Origin: DASRAJ01 sp035638255 | GTDB taxonomy: Bacteria > Bacteroidota > Bacteroidia > Chitinophagales > UBA10324 | Reading direction: 5' to 3' | NCBI GenBank assembly: GCA_035638255.1 | Contig: DASRAJ010000107.1 | Coordinates: 62,001 to 126,000 of the forward strand | DNA: 64,000 bases | In this document: positions 1 to 9,235 of the stretch, in pieces | Layout of the letters: each line of letters starts with the position of its first letter | Position numbering within the stretch: the stretch's first letter is position 1 | The notes under the pieces: generated by a model | Told to the model about the DNA's origin: nothing | The model's database searches: none | What the model saw: only the letters and a program-made list of their open reading frames with translations | Position numbers and translations under genes: made by a program

Positions 1-2
1 CA

Positions 3-1358
3 GACCTTGGCTCCTCCGGAGGGGGTTGGAAAAATATTTACATTAACGGAAGTGTTTTCCTTGATAAACAAAAATTCATTGACAACGGCGGGACAGTTAA
101 TACCTTCATCGGCCACACAGGCGTCTCCAGTACCAGTGGCAGTTATAACACTTTCGTGGGTGACAGCTGTGGTTTGTCGAATACATTAGGAAGTTCGAAT
201 TGTTTTCTGGGAGCACTTGCCGGGTTCAGTAATACCGGCGGCTACAACAATTCTCATTTTGGCGCATACTCCGGTTATAGTAATGGCACCGGCTATGAGA
301 ATTCATTTTTTGGAAAACAGTCCGGATACAGTAACACTAAAGGACATGATAATTGTTTTTTCGGATTTGCTGCCGGTAAAGGAAATACCCAGGGAAATAA
401 TAATGTAGGCATAGGTGATTCATCACTTATCAGCAATTCACAAGGCTCAAATAATACCTGCGTGGGTTATCGCTCCGATGTCACCTTCGTACTTGCAGGT
501 TCAAATTCTACGGCACTGGGTGCTGGTGCCAAGGCAGATAACAGCAACAAAGTCGCTATTGGCAACACAAGCATTACTGCCATTCAGGGTCAGGTAAGTT
601 TCACAACTTATTCTGATGCCCGGGTGAAAAACACAATACAGGAAAATGTTCCCGGTCTTTCATTCATTACCAGTCTGAGACCAGTCACCTATCATTATGA
701 CATTAATAAAGAGAATGAATTGCTTGGTGTAAACGACAAGACAACCTGGACCGGGAAATATGATATTGAAAGGATGCAATTCAGCGGTTTCATAGCACAG
801 GAAGTAGACGCTGCAGCAAAAAAGATCGGCTACGATTTCAGCGGAGTAGATAAAAGCGGAAATATGTGGGGGTTGCGTTACTCAGAATTTGTAGTGCCAC
901 TGGTAAAAGCTGTGCAGGAATTAAATGCTGCTCAAGCCGGCAAGGATGCCGTGATTGCACAACAACAAGCTCAGATTGATGCACAACAAAAACAAATTGA
1001 TGATCTGAAAGCACAAATGCAGCAATTTGATCAATCGCTATCTCAATGCTGCACTTCTTACAAGTCAGCTACAAGTATTCAATCGTCAACCATTGATCTT
1101 CCGATGCTGGAACAGAACAATCCTAACCCCTTCATTCAGGGTACCACCATCAAATTCTATCTCCCGCAAACAGCTACAAGTGCTTCGGTAAAAATTTATT
1201 CACTTGACGGAGTGGAATTGAAATCCTTCAACCTGAATGAAAAGGGATTCGGAGAAGTTTCTATTGCAGGAAACTCACTGGCCCCGGGCGTGTATGCTTA
1301 CACACTCATCATTGATGGAAAAGCCATTGATACGAAGCAGATGATTCTGACCAAATAA
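3..1358 (+). CDS. Surface protein with YadA-like head repeats, peptidase S74 domain and T9SS sorting domain (5' truncated)
   Basis: The reading frame is open to the left edge, so the start lies outside the window; the GTG near 156 is internal. From about base 99 to 470 there are about seven 17-residue (51-base) units of the type N-x-F-x-G-x-x-x-G-x-S-N-T, like trimeric autotransporter or tail-fibre heads. Then comes SDARVK (about 612-629), the Ser-Asp start of the S74 intramolecular chaperone that trims itself after trimer folding. A Gln-rich coiled coil (about 945-1050) and a C-terminal domain beginning NNPNPF and ending ILTK follow, a type A T9SS signal. Families show that S74 domains assist trimer folding; use of this one as an adhesin or fibre is inferred. 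It converges on the next gene at a shared terminator. Confidence 0.85.
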   Translation, partial: DLGSSGGGWKNIYINGSVFLDKQKFIDNGGTVNTFIGHTGVSSTSGSYNTFVGDSCGLSNTLGSSNCFLGALAGFSNTGGYNNSHFGAYSGYSNGTGYENSFFGKQSGYSNTKGHDNCFFGFAAGKGNTQGNNNVGIGDSSLISNSQGSNNTCVGYRSDVTFVLAGSNSTALGAGAKADNSNKVAIGNTSITAIQGQVSFTTYSDARVKNTIQENVPGLSFITSLRPVTYHYDINKENELLGVNDKTTWTGKYDIERMQFSGFIAQEVDAAAKKIGYDFSGVDKSGNMWGLRYSEFVVPLVKAVQELNAAQAGKDAVIAQQQAQIDAQQKQIDDLKAQMQQFDQSLSQCCTSYKSATSIQSSTIDLPMLEQNNPNPFIQGTTIKFYLPQTATSASVKIYSLDGVELKSFNLNEKGFGEVSIAGNSLAPGVYAYTLIIDGKAIDTKQMILTK

Positions 1359-1383
1359 ATTATTGACTTTTAATTTCAATAAC

Positions 1384-1417
1384 AAAAAGTCCAAAGCAGA
1401 AATGCTTTGGACTTTTT
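1384..1417. terminator. Bidirectional intrinsic terminator
   Basis: A perfect 15-bp stem (AAAAAGTCCAAAGCA and its complement) with a GAAA tetraloop lies between two convergent genes. It has A and T tracts on both sides, so it can act on both strands. It sits 25 bases after the upstream stop. Confidence 0.92.
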
Positions 1418-1460
1418 AATGCCTGTCGTGTAAGAGCAGGCGGTTGTTTTCGGGTAAGGC

Positions 1461-3650
1461 TCATTGCATCTTCACCCACTTCACTGTCTTCACAAATGCT
1501 CCTGCCTTCTCCGTGAGAGTGCTTGTAAAGATTTCCAGAAAATATATTCCAGGAGGAAGATCGGTGACATCAAGTGTTCCTGTATGCGTCCCGCGGCTTA
1601 AATTGCCCGAAGAAATTTTTTCCCTGATTCTTCCCAATGCATCCACCAGTTGCAATTGCGCATCAGCAGCGCTGGTAAGATGAATTTGATATGAAATGGT
1701 TTGCGATGAAGAATAGGTAATGCGAAAATCATTTTCATCACCTGCCGGAATTTGATTCACTGCAGTTGCAATTCCAAAATCACTCAAGGCCCGCTTCCAA
1801 ATTGCATCACGGAATAATCCCGTGAACAGCGTGTCGCCTTTCACAGTAAATCCCTGCACGGAATTATTGGGTTTTGCATCCAGCCCTTCGGATGCAGCGG
1901 TGAATGAGGCACCGGAATTATCAGAGTAAAAAACTCCGGCGATGTTTCCGACAAAAACATTTTGATTGATCGCCTTGATTGCAAAGCCACCGCTCTGCGG
2001 AGGAATCCCATTCTCCGCGACACTCCATGATATACCATCATCAGTGGAGCGATAGACATCGAACAGGGAGCCGGCATAAAAATTTCCGGCATCATCAGCA
2101 TCCATCGCCACGCCATCTGACACGGTGCCATCAGTGAAAGTAAAATGCACACCATTATCAGTTGAGCGATAAACGCCGCTGTTCCCGTATAATTCCGTAA
2201 CGCAAATGCACACCACGTTACCATGCACTGCAATGCCTTCCACATAATCATTACTGTTTACACCGAAGCACGCTTGCCAGGTGAGCCCGTCATCAGTGCT
2301 GTAATACATTCCGCTGTAAGTGGCGGCGAGTAAATTGTTTCCTGATTTTGCGAGTGACGACACGCACAAATAATTTCCAAAATTCGGGTTGATGCCATTA
2401 GTGATGTGCGTCCATGTAGCACCGTAATCAGCAGACCGCCATAAGCCATTGCCATCGCCGCATCCTCCCGCCAGCAAAATGTTGTTGCCGGCATAGAGCA
2501 TGGATTTAATAATGCTGTTTGGAAAAGTATCTATGGTGATGTTTGTTGCACCGGAGTGATTCCACGTGGTTCCTCCATTGGAAGAAACATATACCCCATC
2601 GCTGTGTGTTCCCGACCACATATCACTTCCCGCAGTGATCATGCAGTTATCAATGGTGGAGGCAGGAGGGAACCCATTCTTCGATTCCACCCATACAGCG
2701 CCTGTTTCTGAACTGTACACACCAATCTCCTCATACCCGAGCAAGAAATTATTTCCGCTATGGATGAAGGCATTCTGAAGTCGAAGCCCGAAGCGCAATC
2801 CGCTTGCAGGAATGTATTGCCACGATTGACCTACATCCGTAGAGCTATAAATTCCTTTCGCACTACCTACATAAAAAATATTTCCAGCATGCGCAATTCC
2901 ACTGGCGCTGATGGTAGTATCTACCGTAATTGGTCCGCTCCATGAATTGATACCATCAGTGGAAACAAACACTGTGGCTGAAGGAAAGAAACCACCGCCC
3001 GTTACTGCCATCACAGTATCACCGCTGGTGTAAAAGTCATTGATAAAATAGTACTGTTCCGGTCCGTAATCATAATACCAGTTATCACCGTCATCTGTGG
3101 AATAAAAGACAAGATTATCTGCTGCAACAATCAGCTTTCCTGCAGCATAGCATATATCCTGAATTGATGAAAAGCCAAGAGAGCCCCCGCTTGCATCAAC
3201 CCATGTATCTCCATGGTCGGCAGAACGAAAAACACCGAAGGCAATCGTTCCCATAAAAAGATAACCGTCGGCTACGACCAAACAGTTTGCAAAGTTTGAT
3301 TGAATGCCGTTGTTGGCGGGCTCCCATGTGAGTCCATTGTCGGAAGAGCGATATACGCCGGAGTCACTTCCTGCATAGAGGTACGATGCATCCTCGGCAA
3401 ACGAAAACACTTCAAGATTGGGAATGTTGCCATTCGCCGCGTTCCACGATTGTCCATGATCATCTGAGCGAAATACTCCTTTGGAATCAGTTCCTGCAAA
3501 GAGATAAGTTCCATTGTCGAAAAAGGAAAGAACTGTTATGCCGGATGGTCCATTCGTTTGTGTCCACTGTGAAAAAGAAATGTTGGCTGAGAAAATGCAA
3601 CCGGCGACGATAATTAAAAAGCGATAGGCACCTGAATAAATGTTTTTCAT
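1461..3650 (-). CDS. Secreted Asp-box (BNR/YCF48-like) beta-propeller protein with T9SS sorting domain
   Basis: 729 residues. The N-terminus is a signal peptide (MKNIYSG..., hydrophobic stretch, cut near SFSQ). The body repeats the Asp-box pattern S-x-D-x-G-x-x-W more than ten times (SDDHGQSW, SSDNGLTW, STDDGDNW, STDDGLTW, STDDGISW) with intervening 'GxYxS' strands, the signature of sortilin/sialidase-like beta-propellers. No sialidase catalytic Arg/Glu/Tyr set was recognised, so a binding or structural role is more likely than glycosidase activity. The last 80 or so residues (LGRIREK..., LPPGIYFLEI) are a T9SS type A domain, so it should be exported to the cell surface or medium. It stands alone, with a spacer of about 80 bases to the gene upstream. 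Confidence 0.85.
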   Translation of the reverse strand: MKNIYSGAYRFLIIVAGCIFSANISFSQWTQTNGPSGITVLSFFDNGTYLFAGTDSKGVFRSDDHGQSWNAANGNIPNLEVFSFAEDASYLYAGSDSGVYRSSDNGLTWEPANNGIQSNFANCLVVADGYLFMGTIAFGVFRSADHGDTWVDASGGSLGFSSIQDICYAAGKLIVAADNLVFYSTDDGDNWYYDYGPEQYYFINDFYTSGDTVMAVTGGGFFPSATVFVSTDGINSWSGPITVDTTISASGIAHAGNIFYVGSAKGIYSSTDVGQSWQYIPASGLRFGLRLQNAFIHSGNNFLLGYEEIGVYSSETGAVWVESKNGFPPASTIDNCMITAGSDMWSGTHSDGVYVSSNGGTTWNHSGATNITIDTFPNSIIKSMLYAGNNILLAGGCGDGNGLWRSADYGATWTHITNGINPNFGNYLCVSSLAKSGNNLLAATYSGMYYSTDDGLTWQACFGVNSNDYVEGIAVHGNVVCICVTELYGNSGVYRSTDNGVHFTFTDGTVSDGVAMDADDAGNFYAGSLFDVYRSTDDGISWSVAENGIPPQSGGFAIKAINQNVFVGNIAGVFYSDNSGASFTAASEGLDAKPNNSVQGFTVKGDTLFTGLFRDAIWKRALSDFGIATAVNQIPAGDENDFRITYSSSQTISYQIHLTSAADAQLQLVDALGRIREKISSGNLSRGTHTGTLDVTDLPPGIYFLEIFTSTLTEKAGAFVKTVKWVKMQ

Positions 3651-3730
3651 GACATTAATATTTTTGAAGTGCTAAGATTATGCTCCTCAAAGTTGCCGCC
3701 AAAAAATTTCGACAGAGGAAAGGAAATCTT

Positions 3731-4543
3731 CTACTGAACAGGAGTTGTATCCGGCTGTACAGGTTGAATCGTTTTCAAAGGAATGCACATCACGACCGCA
3801 AAGCCAATGAAGTAAAATGCAAGTAATGGGATTCCCAACACGGATTCAACAAGAAATTTTGTTTGATCACTCTTGATAAACATGGTGACAAAATGAATTA
3901 ATACGCTGCGAAAAAGGCTCATCAACTCATAGCTGAATTCATTGAACATCCAGGCTGAAATAAGCAGCACTAAAATGCTTTTTGAGGAAAAAGAAACCCG
4001 GTCTTTCCAGGTTCTTTTGCTAACTGCAACAGCAAATGCTACAATGGGGAGATAAATTCTTAATTCCCAAAGTACACCATGAGACCATTTTGCTGCGTCG
4101 TTAAAGAAATCGTAGGAATAGAAATCAAGAAAATATATTGCGGGATCAAAAGCACATACGATAACCAGAGTGAAAAAAATAACAGCGCCATCTACGATTG
4201 AAAAATTCCTGAGAAAGAAGCCCGGTGAGTATTCTTTTTTATCTCCCTGCATTCTGTAGAATGAAACAGCAAAGCATGCGATGAAGGCAAGGTAAACTGA
4301 CTTTGACCAATCTACAATACTGTACACGTAGTTGTAACTGTATCGCGAATAGAAGCATCTCAACAAACTATCAATTGAACTGCCTGAAGCAGGACTATAG
4401 TTACTGAACCTGAAGAGAAGAGCCACGGCAATAAAAACTATAACGGCAAAAAGCAGGCAGAGAGAAAATGTTTTCCAGAAAAATTTTTTGTACTCGTCAA
4501 AAATTTCGATGAGAACTTCTTTTACAGAAGGCGAAGGTGACAT
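3731..4543 (-). CDS. Six-helix membrane protein of unknown function
   Basis: 270 residues. I do not recognise a family. Hydrophobic segments are visible at about residues 20-44, 85-103, 115-141, 156-175, 187-207 and 230-256, giving about six transmembrane helices. A short cytoplasmic N-terminus (MSPSPSVKEVLIEIFDEYKK) precedes the first helix, and a Pro/Thr-rich tail ends PDTTPVQ. No catalytic motif, Cys pair or signal peptide was seen. It lies 80 bases downstream of the TMTC-like glycosyltransferase on the same strand, so the two may be co-transcribed, but nothing else links them. Confidence 0.65.
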   Translation of the reverse strand: MSPSPSVKEVLIEIFDEYKKFFWKTFSLCLLFAVIVFIAVALLFRFSNYSPASGSSIDSLLRCFYSRYSYNYVYSIVDWSKSVYLAFIACFAVSFYRMQGDKKEYSPGFFLRNFSIVDGAVIFFTLVIVCAFDPAIYFLDFYSYDFFNDAAKWSHGVLWELRIYLPIVAFAVAVSKRTWKDRVSFSSKSILVLLISAWMFNEFSYELMSLFRSVLIHFVTMFIKSDQTKFLVESVLGIPLLAFYFIGFAVVMCIPLKTIQPVQPDTTPVQ

Positions 4544-4623
4544 TCGTAAGAGGGTTGCAATGAATATAGAAGTTATTGTCTATGGTTAACGGGTCAGAAA
4601 TGCCTTTCAAAACGTGAAGTCTC

Positions 4624-6567
4624 TCACGGTTGTAGCGCTTTTAATTCATTCTCCGGAATCGACATTCCCAAACTCATGGCTCTATTAGCATCTTCGAGGG
4701 CTTCTTTTTTCTTTCCCAGCTTTTCATACGCCTGCATGCGGAAGTAATAATTGTTCGCATTGGTTGGGGCGTTTTGAATCGCCCGGGTGAGGTCAGCGAT
4801 GGCCTGCTGGTAATTTCCAAGACGCACATAGCATTTTCCCCGGTTGTTTAGTACGTCTAAAAAATTCGGATCTACCCGGAGTGCTGCATTGTAATAATGA
4901 ATAGCAGAATCAGGTTGGTTCTGCATCATGAGCAGGTTGCCAAGGTTATTCAGTACGCGTGCGTTGTCAGGCTCGTGTGCAATGACGAATTGAAAATCAT
5001 GCCTGGCGCTGTCGAGTTTGTTGGCCATGGCGTAGGCGATGCCACGGTTTAGCCGGGCGTCCACGCTTTGAGGGTCAAGGTGAACAGCATGATTGCCATC
5101 AATGAGTGCAGAGTCAATTTGATTTTTGGTCCGGTAATAATCGCTGCGATTGGTGAGGGCATTGAGAAAATCGGGTTGAAGCCGGAGCGCTTCATCGAAA
5201 TGTTTCTTGGCAAGGTCAAGCTGATCGTGTTTCTGATAATAAGAGCCAAGATTGTTTTGAGCGAGGGGAACGCGCGGATATTTTTTGATCACATCCGTCC
5301 AGAGAGTTTCACTCGTTTTCCATATGTGACTTCGGCTGTTGCACTGATAGCCAAGGAAAATTAACCACCCCGCTGTAATTAGTGTGAACGGAGTACTGAA
5401 ATTTTGAAGAGAATAAATTTTCTTTTCCCACACCCGGGTAAAAAGAACTGTTAGCGGAAAAAAGATGCCCGTTGAAGAAAGATATGTGTAGCGGTCTGCC
5501 ATTACTGCGCCGCCTACAGGAAGCAATTGCAGCACAAGAAAAATATTCACTGTAAAAAATGCCGCACCAAAAAAAAGCGAGGGAATTCTTTTTCTGAATC
5601 TAAAAACCAAAAACGCTAAAATGCAAACGATAACCGGTGCAGTGTAGATGTAGAAAGGATATATACCGCCGGCTTTTTCCGCAAAAGGATAATACGCTGA
5701 TAAATTGATGGGAAGAAATGTTTTGATGACATAGGTAACAAAGGCAAATGCAGCAAACAATAACTGGATTAGAAAGGAGTGATCCTGAATTTCCTGGATG
5801 GAGGCAGATTCTTTTTGCGCGATGATTGCGATGATGCCAAAGATGAAGGACAGAATGAAGAATGGAATTTTTTCGACGATGCTTCTGAGATTGATTTTCT
5901 GTTCCAAATAAAAATCTATGAACAAAAGAATTACCGGAAGTGTGACGGCCTGCGCTTTGGAAAGATTGGATAAAATGAAAGCAATAAGTGCAGCAATGTA
6001 GAATGAGATTTTTTTCCGCTGTCCTGAAATGAACTTCAAATAGAAAATGATTGCTGCGAAATAAAAACCGGTGTAGAGTAAGTCTTTTTGTGCACTCACC
6101 CACGCTACGGATTCTACATGAAGGGGATGGATGGCAAATAAGATCGAGCACAGAAACGCGGTGACAGCGTTTTTTGTGAGAAGAAGAATGGCGTAGAATA
6201 ACAGCAGCGCATTTATGATATGCAACAGCAAACTCACGGTGTGAAACCCTGAAGCGCTGTCGCTGAAGAAATGATACTCAATGGCTTGCATAAGAACAGT
6301 GACCGGATGATAGTTTCCCATTTCATACGTTGAGAAGATGGATTTGAGATCGACGGATTTTATGAGTTTGTTCTGCAGCACGTACCCCGGGTCATCCCAG
6401 TTGGTCCATTCGTTTTTCAGAGAAGAACCATAAACGAGGATTGTTGCAATGACGATGATGCAGAGAAGAAAAATTTGGCTTGGCTCCCGCTTAAGTTTTT
6501 TTTGAGCGACTTCTGCCTTCTTTGTTTTTGAGGGCAAATTTTTCCGCTCAGTCTTCTTTTTGCTCAT
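4624..6567 (-). CDS. TMTC-like GT-C glycosyltransferase with C-terminal TPR repeats
   Basis: 647 residues. A Lys-rich cytoplasmic N-terminus is followed by about ten to eleven transmembrane helices to about residue 400. After the first helix comes NEWTNWDDPGYV, with the acidic pair typical of the first loop of GT-C enzymes. HPLHVESVAWVSAQKDLL is the strong signature of the TMTC/protein O-mannosyltransferase-like family common in Bacteroidota. Residues about 420-640 hold six or so TPR units (LAQNNLGSYYQK, ALTNRSDYYRTK, VLNNLGNLLMMQ, VLNNRGKCYVRL). From the family, it would transfer sugar from a lipid carrier to an extracytoplasmic acceptor; the acceptor is unknown. The abundance of T9SS surface proteins nearby makes protein glycosylation plausible, but this is inference. 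Confidence 0.82.
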   Translation of the reverse strand: MSKKKTERKNLPSKTKKAEVAQKKLKREPSQIFLLCIIVIATILVYGSSLKNEWTNWDDPGYVLQNKLIKSVDLKSIFSTYEMGNYHPVTVLMQAIEYHFFSDSASGFHTVSLLLHIINALLLFYAILLLTKNAVTAFLCSILFAIHPLHVESVAWVSAQKDLLYTGFYFAAIIFYLKFISGQRKKISFYIAALIAFILSNLSKAQAVTLPVILLFIDFYLEQKINLRSIVEKIPFFILSFIFGIIAIIAQKESASIQEIQDHSFLIQLLFAAFAFVTYVIKTFLPINLSAYYPFAEKAGGIYPFYIYTAPVIVCILAFLVFRFRKRIPSLFFGAAFFTVNIFLVLQLLPVGGAVMADRYTYLSSTGIFFPLTVLFTRVWEKKIYSLQNFSTPFTLITAGWLIFLGYQCNSRSHIWKTSETLWTDVIKKYPRVPLAQNNLGSYYQKHDQLDLAKKHFDEALRLQPDFLNALTNRSDYYRTKNQIDSALIDGNHAVHLDPQSVDARLNRGIAYAMANKLDSARHDFQFVIAHEPDNARVLNNLGNLLMMQNQPDSAIHYYNAALRVDPNFLDVLNNRGKCYVRLGNYQQAIADLTRAIQNAPTNANNYYFRMQAYEKLGKKKEALEDANRAMSLGMSIPENELKALQP

Positions 6568-6615
6568 GGGGTGAAGTTAGGAAAGAGCAGGATTGGTGAG
6601 GTGCGATTAGATTAT

Positions 6616-6662
6616 TTCACGCAAAGACGCAGAGGCGCAGAGAAACACAGAACACGGAGAAA
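6616..6662. repeat. Half of a dispersed 'GCAAAGACGCAGAGGCGC' repeat
   Basis: The intergenic stretch 6568-6864 holds no convincing gene. It starts with TTCACGCAAAGACGCAGAGG and continues GCGCAGAGAAACACAG, the left arm of a hairpin element seen complete at 59975-60048. The expected right arm is degenerate here (only a vague match near 6690-6710). Short predicted peptides rich in QRRRGAE from this DNA are artefacts of the repeat. Confidence 0.7.
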
Positions 6663-6864
6663 AAATCATTTTACTTTTTCCTTCCATTACTGTGCTGAGA
6701 CTGCACAGATTTTCAAAATACTATTCTCACAAGTAAAGACGATCATTGGTGTAATCGCTTTTTGCACTTTCCACGATCGGTGTCATCCTGGCATAAAAAA
6801 CAAAACGGATGCATAATGCGCACATCCGCTTTGCTTCCTAATATGAACTTGCAACCAAACGATA

Positions 6865-7539
6865 TTACATCCGGAGTATTTTAAAGCTGATGGCTTCACC
6901 TCCTTTTGTGCGAATCTTAAGAAGGAAAATTTGCTGGGAATTTTCAGCGAAAGAAATTTCATTCACAGCATAATTGTATTTGATGATTTGCTCTCCGAGG
7001 ATGGAATAAGCAGTGACATCTTTGATTTGAGAAAGCAGCTCGCCATAGTCAATAAATAAAAATTGATCAGTGCTTCTGTAAAATACTTTGATCTGCTCTT
7101 TAATAACCGGTGATCCGATTCCAAGAAGTGTGTCAACAAAAATGTGCGTAACACCAGAATCAGTAGTGAGAACATTACCATTCTGTGCTACCGGCCAAAT
7201 GACAACAATGTTATCACCCACTGCATACTGCGGCGGATTTATTACATGGGTTGTATCTATAATCTGAATTAATTGTCCTGAATCAATTTGAACATTGTTA
7301 GTGAAGCTGTCGAGTACCTCCTGGTAATTATTATTGACTGAGTAATAAATGGAAATCTGGCCGAAGAAAGACTGATTCCCCGTATTCACAACAGAAAACG
7401 AGATCGAGACGGTATCATTGAAGTCCACGGTGCTTGGAGTCACACTGATGCTGTTACTGAAAATGCCCAATGATGGTTGCGCCTGAGTAAATTTCAGGAG
7501 TGCAATAAGGAGTGTAAGAAATAGAGCAGTTCTTTTCAT
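6865..7539 (-). CDS. Small secreted protein with CARDB-like domain and degenerate T9SS-type C-terminus
   Basis: 224 residues. A signal peptide (MKRTALFLTLLIALLKFTQAQ) leads to a beta-rich region, residues 25-130, with a pattern typical of CARDB/Ig-like domains (STVDFNDTVSISFSVVNTGN). The C-terminal 75 residues resemble a T9SS sorting domain in layout (DVTAYSILGEQI, then IFLLKIRTKGG, ending ISFKILRM) but lack the usual PNP start. No enzyme motif was seen. It is divergently placed to the next gene, with a spacer of about 100 bases that should contain both promoters. Confidence 0.7.
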   Translation of the reverse strand: MKRTALFLTLLIALLKFTQAQPSLGIFSNSISVTPSTVDFNDTVSISFSVVNTGNQSFFGQISIYYSVNNNYQEVLDSFTNNVQIDSGQLIQIIDTTHVINPPQYAVGDNIVVIWPVAQNGNVLTTDSGVTHIFVDTLLGIGSPVIKEQIKVFYRSTDQFLFIDYGELLSQIKDVTAYSILGEQIIKYNYAVNEISFAENSQQIFLLKIRTKGGEAISFKILRM

Positions 7540-7641
7540 ATCATGAAAATTGAAGTTCCAAACTTAAAGTAAACTTCTTCTTTTTCTAGTAATTTTTTTA
7601 AAATTTCTTACTCATTCAAAAGGGATGATTATTTTTAGCTC

Positions 7642-9126
7642 ATGGATATACTCAATGCCGTGATCTCTGATATGGAGAAGGAAGATGTTCGTTACTACAA
7701 GCTCTTTGCCAACCGCATGTATTATTCTCATGACCGGAAGGATATTCAGCTCTTCAATGACATCTACCAGGGCGGCGACCAGTTTGATGAGGAAAGAACG
7801 ATGAACCGCTTGTATCATCGCGGCGACCGGAATTCTTTTTACAGGCTGAAGCATCGCTTATTGAATCACGTGAACAAAAGCTTACTGCTGCAGTACAGCG
7901 ACACCGATGAAGCGATAAGCATTCTTTCGCAGGTAAGTTTGTACAAGTTTCATTTTTCAAGAAACAATTACAGGGCGGCGAAATATTTTTTGGAGAAGGC
8001 GGAAAAGAAAGCGCTTGCCATCGAGTTCCTGGAACTGCTCGACATCATCTATTCTGAATTCATACGGCTTTCGATTGAGACGATGGATTTTGATCCGAAG
8101 CATTTCATCGAGAAGCGAAAAATCAATTTGGAGAAGCTGCAAAGCATCCGAGAAATAGACCAGGTGCTTGCGGCTGTTTCTTACCAGTTGAAAATTTCTC
8201 AGAATTATTCTCCCGAAGGAAAATCATTCATCACGATGCTGGAGAGAATGGTGAAAGAACATTCGGCGGATAAAGAATTGCGATCAGGAAAATTGTTGCA
8301 GTTGAAGCTGACCGATGCTGTAAGCAGAATCCTGATTCAGAAGCATGATTTCAAAACGCTCGAGAGCTATCTCGCTGCCAAGCTGAAGGAGTTCAGGAAG
8401 AAGAAATTGTTTTCGAAGGTGAATCATGAGAGTTATCTGAAGATGCTTACCTACTTAGTGAATGCCACATTCAAGAATAAAAAATTTCCACAGTCACTCG
8501 CCTACACGAAACAATTAGAACAAGCGATGGAAGCTTATGACCGGATCTATTTCGACAAGTATTTTGTGTTTTACACGAATGCTCAGGTGATCAATTACTC
8601 GGTGATTGATCCTGAAAAGGCAATTCACCTGCTGGAGGATTTGAAGAAAAGCACCATGCGGAGCAAGCTTTCCTTCTATGAAATTTTCATGTATCTCAAT
8701 CTTGCGCTTTTGTATTTTGAGAGGAAAGATTTTGATCGCTCCATCAGGCAGATGATTGACCTGAACATGCTTGAGAGTTTCAAGAAAGCTGATGAAGTGC
8801 TGAAGCTGAAAATTGCGGTGGCAGAATTAATGATTCGCTACGAACTGGAAGATTATGATGTGATCGAATACAGAATCGGGCAGATTCAGCGCAGCTTCAG
8901 AGCTCCGCTTCAAAACAAAAATCAGAAAGCGGAAAGTGAAATGCTTTACATTCTTCGTAATCTCATTCAAAATTTCACCCGTCACCGGAAGGAAAAGTTA
9001 GAGCAGGCGATGGCACAATTCATTAAAGCATATTCAAAGCCCGTGGCGGAAGACAGTTCGCTCATCAGATATGCGCCTTGGGTAGAGCAGAAATTGAAGG
9101 CGGTTTCAGCCTCTTTTCCGGTTTAA
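7642..9126 (+). CDS. Cytoplasmic all-helical protein, Bacteroidota-specific, unknown function
   Basis: 494 residues with no signal peptide or membrane segment. The sequence is Lys/Glu/Leu-rich and nearly all helical, with irregular paired helices that resemble degenerate TPR or HEAT repeats (for example YRAAKYFLEKAEKKALA, SLAYTKQLEQAMEAYDRIYF, FYEIFMYLNLALLYFERKDF). I recognise the general look of a long helical hypothetical protein common in Bacteroidota, but no named family. The ATG at 7642 follows an AT-rich leader, and the length and even codon use support a real gene. A scaffold or protein-binding role is the most that can be suggested. Confidence 0.72.
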   Translation: MDILNAVISDMEKEDVRYYKLFANRMYYSHDRKDIQLFNDIYQGGDQFDEERTMNRLYHRGDRNSFYRLKHRLLNHVNKSLLLQYSDTDEAISILSQVSLYKFHFSRNNYRAAKYFLEKAEKKALAIEFLELLDIIYSEFIRLSIETMDFDPKHFIEKRKINLEKLQSIREIDQVLAAVSYQLKISQNYSPEGKSFITMLERMVKEHSADKELRSGKLLQLKLTDAVSRILIQKHDFKTLESYLAAKLKEFRKKKLFSKVNHESYLKMLTYLVNATFKNKKFPQSLAYTKQLEQAMEAYDRIYFDKYFVFYTNAQVINYSVIDPEKAIHLLEDLKKSTMRSKLSFYEIFMYLNLALLYFERKDFDRSIRQMIDLNMLESFKKADEVLKLKIAVAELMIRYELEDYDVIEYRIGQIQRSFRAPLQNKNQKAESEMLYILRNLIQNFTRHRKEKLEQAMAQFIKAYSKPVAEDSSLIRYAPWVEQKLKAVSASFPV

Positions 9127-9174
9127 GCATTTTTTCCAATTAAATTTGAACAGGTAAGATTTATGAATTTATTG

Positions 9175-9206
9175 TTTGGCAGGCGCGGCTCCGGCTGATA
9201 CCTTTG
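9175..9206 (+). promoter_or_regulatory. Bacteroidota-type promoter of the first PKD gene
   Basis: TTTG at 9175-9178, a 20-base spacer, then TACCTTTG at 9199-9206, an exact match to the Bacteroidota -33/-7 layout (TTTG, TAnnTTTG). Transcription would begin near 9213, about 23 bases before the ATG at 9236. This rules out the in-frame TTG start at 9176. Confidence 0.75.
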
Positions 9207-9235
9207 TCGCAACAAAATTTAAAAAACCAAAACTT

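Noticed and set aside
180..230. tRNA T-loop-like AAGTTCGAATT
   Set aside because: No cloverleaf can be built around it, and it lies inside a repeat-encoding gene.
1461..3650. Sialidase
   Set aside because: Asp-boxes alone do not make a sialidase; the catalytic Arg triad and Tyr/Glu pair were not recognised.
5600..6151. 183-codon minus-strand frame inside the TMTC-like gene
   Set aside because: Out of frame with a well-supported enzyme; His/Ser/Cys-rich nonsense composition.
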